Origin: Frankia gtarii
GTDB lineage: Bacteria; Actinomycetota; Actinomycetes; Frankiales; Frankiaceae
Length of the DNA stretch: 60,902 bases
Reading direction: 5' to 3'
NCBI RefSeq assembly: GCF_025403375.1
Contig: NZ_JAMPTM010000010.1
Location: 1-60,902 of the forward strand
In this document: positions 59,699 through 60,902 of the stretch, piece after piece
Layout of the letters: every line of letters begins with the position of its first letter
Position numbering within the stretch: position 1 is the stretch's first letter
Notes under the pieces: generated by a model
Told to the model about the DNA's origin: nothing
Databases searched by the model: none
The model's input: the letters and a program-made list of their open reading frames with translations, nothing else
Translations under genes and position numbers: made by a program

Positions 59699-60902
59699 CC
59701 ACGGTCCAGCCTGAGGCAACCGGCGAATCGACCGGCATCGACCATCATTCACCGTACTTCCGCGAGCACAACTACGAGATCTACGAGGACTTACGGGGGA
59801 AGTGCCCGGTCGCCCACTCCGACGCCTGGGGCGGCTTCTGGATGTTCCTCGACCACCAGGACGTCTACAACGCCGAGCAGGACACCGACCTGTACAGCTC
59901 GGCGATGGAGAAGGGGATCCCGCTGGCCGGCAACCCGGACCCCCTGATCCCGATCGACACCGACCCGCCGTATCTCCAGCAGTACCGGAAGATCGTGCTG
60001 CCCTGGTTCTCCCCTGCCGCGGCCAAGCGACTCGAATCGACCTTCCGCCGGATCGCCACCGAACAGATCGACGAATTCATCGAGACCGGCGAGGCCGACA
60101 TCGTCCGGCAGCTGACCACGCCGCTGCCGGCCCGCTGGATCCTGCAGATGCTGGGCTTCGACGACAGCCGCTGGGCGGACTGGGTGGCGTGGGTCCACGC
60201 CACGGTGCACGACCGCTCGAACGCCCCCGAGAAGGCCATGGACGCGGTCATGAACGTCTACACCAACATCACGGCGGAGATCGCGCTTCGACGCACCGAG
60301 GGCTACCGCGACGATCTCCTCAGCACGATCATGCAGGGGGAGGTCGACGGGGCGCCCATCCGCGACGAGCTCGTGATCGGCTTCGCGTTCCTCATGCTCC
60401 TCGGCGGGATGGACACCACCAGCGGCCTCACCGGCAACGCGCTGGTACGCCTGGTGGAGCAGCCCGAACTGCGCCAGCGGCTCATCGACGAGCCGGCCAT
60501 CCTCCCGAAGGCGACCGAGGAGTTCCTGCGCCACGACACCCCCACCCAGGGGCTGGCCCGGATCATGACCCGGGACGTCGTGGTCCAGGGCCAGCAGCTG
60601 CACGCCGGCGACCGCATCCTGCTGATGTACGCCGCGGCCAACCGCGACCCGAAGGTCTTCGCCGATCCCGACACGATCGACTTCGACCGCACCGGGAACC
60701 GGCATCTGGCCTTCGGCGCCGGGGGGCACCGCTGCCTGGGCTCCAACCACGCCCGCACGATGTTCCAGGTCATGATCTCCGAGGTCCTCACCCGGCTGCC
60801 GGACTACACGATCGACGGCGATTTCGAGCGGTTCCCCGACGCGGGTGACGTCTACGCCGTGCGCAGCCTGCCGATCCGCTTCACCCCGGGCCCCCGCTCC
60901 AC
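59695..60902 (+). CDS. Cytochrome P450, coupled to ferredoxin; runs off the window
   Basis: The start ATG at 59695 overlaps the ferredoxin stop. The 402 residues inside the window include essentially the whole P450: the I-helix GGMDTTSG (237-244), EEFLRHDTP with the ExxR pair (Glu276, Arg279) and the heme loop FGAGGHRCLG with Cys347. The frame is open at the right edge, so the final residues lie outside. N-terminal sequences DHHSPYFREHNYEIYEDLRG and PIDTDPPYLQQYRKIVLPWF are typical of CYP families acting on hydrophobic substrates such as terpenes or steroids; the substrate cannot be assigned. It is partial at the 3' end. Confidence 0.93.
   Translation, partial: MTTVQPEATGESTGIDHHSPYFREHNYEIYEDLRGKCPVAHSDAWGGFWMFLDHQDVYNAEQDTDLYSSAMEKGIPLAGNPDPLIPIDTDPPYLQQYRKIVLPWFSPAAAKRLESTFRRIATEQIDEFIETGEADIVRQLTTPLPARWILQMLGFDDSRWADWVAWVHATVHDRSNAPEKAMDAVMNVYTNITAEIALRRTEGYRDDLLSTIMQGEVDGAPIRDELVIGFAFLMLLGGMDTTSGLTGNALVRLVEQPELRQRLIDEPAILPKATEEFLRHDTPTQGLARIMTRDVVVQGQQLHAGDRILLMYAAANRDPKVFADPDTIDFDRTGNRHLAFGAGGHRCLGSNHARTMFQVMISEVLTRLPDYTIDGDFERFPDAGDVYAVRSLPIRFTPGPRS

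Overview
The window is very GC-rich DNA (many stretches above 70% G+C, GTG and TTG starts, GC-rich third codon positions) from an actinomycete. The type 2 BREX (Pgl) island, mycofactocin-type short-chain dehydrogenases, F420/LLM-type oxidoreductase, P450s with a one-gene ferredoxin and TIR/NB-ARC/TPR proteins fit a Frankia- or Streptomyces-like genome. Frankia is my best guess, but it is inference only. No rRNA or tRNA gene was recognised.

Left part (1-10.8 kb): a LysR regulator, a GAF-EAL cyclic-di-GMP phosphodiesterase, two isolated CRISPR-like repeats without cas genes, and a metallophosphoesterase. Next comes a scar of gene fragments: a VWA-domain remnant, a Tn3 transposase remnant and a 5'-truncated ArsB-like permease. 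They are followed by a 2H phosphoesterase-like gene, a cupredoxin lipoprotein, a tnpB-only IS200/IS605 element whose tnpB carries an in-frame TAG, and an ECF sigma factor translationally coupled to a Tat-exported Rieske protein.

Centre (10.9-40.6 kb): a complete type 2 BREX/Pgl set in one orientation: pglW, pglX, pglY, pglZ, brxD and brxHI. It is interrupted twice. Between pglW and pglX lie a HicBA toxin-antitoxin pair, a DoxX-like membrane protein, an orphan antitoxin-like gene, an unknown acidic protein and a large TIR-NB-ARC-TPR protein. Between pglZ and brxD lies a small toxin-antitoxin-like pair whose antitoxin is a paralogue of the orphan. A second TIR-NB-ARC-TPR protein, with near-identical 126-bp TPR units, and a divergent pair of small unknown genes follow brxHI. 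Together this reads as a layered anti-phage island: BREX modification/exclusion, NLR-like sensors with probable NADase domains, and toxin-antitoxin modules. Degraded genes (WD40 remnant, truncated PLP aminotransferase) mark its right edge.

Right part (41.7-60.9 kb): secondary or catabolic metabolism. A minus-strand operon holds a DUF7064/AttH-like protein, an APH-type phosphotransferase, a P450, an aldehyde dehydrogenase, a branched-chain-type substrate-binding lipoprotein, an AveC-like membrane protein and a 50-aa membrane protein. A LysR gene diverges from it. Next come a mycofactocin-type SDR with a class III CoA-transferase, then divergently an aldehyde dehydrogenase, TetR and LLM oxidoreductase, a tandem double TetR regulator, a 3-hydroxyisobutyrate-dehydrogenase-like enzyme, a second mycofactocin-type SDR, and a ferredoxin-P450 pair that runs to the window end. 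The gene mix suggests oxidation of an alcohol, terpenoid or steroid-like substrate, with CoA and aldehyde steps; the substrate cannot be read from the sequence.
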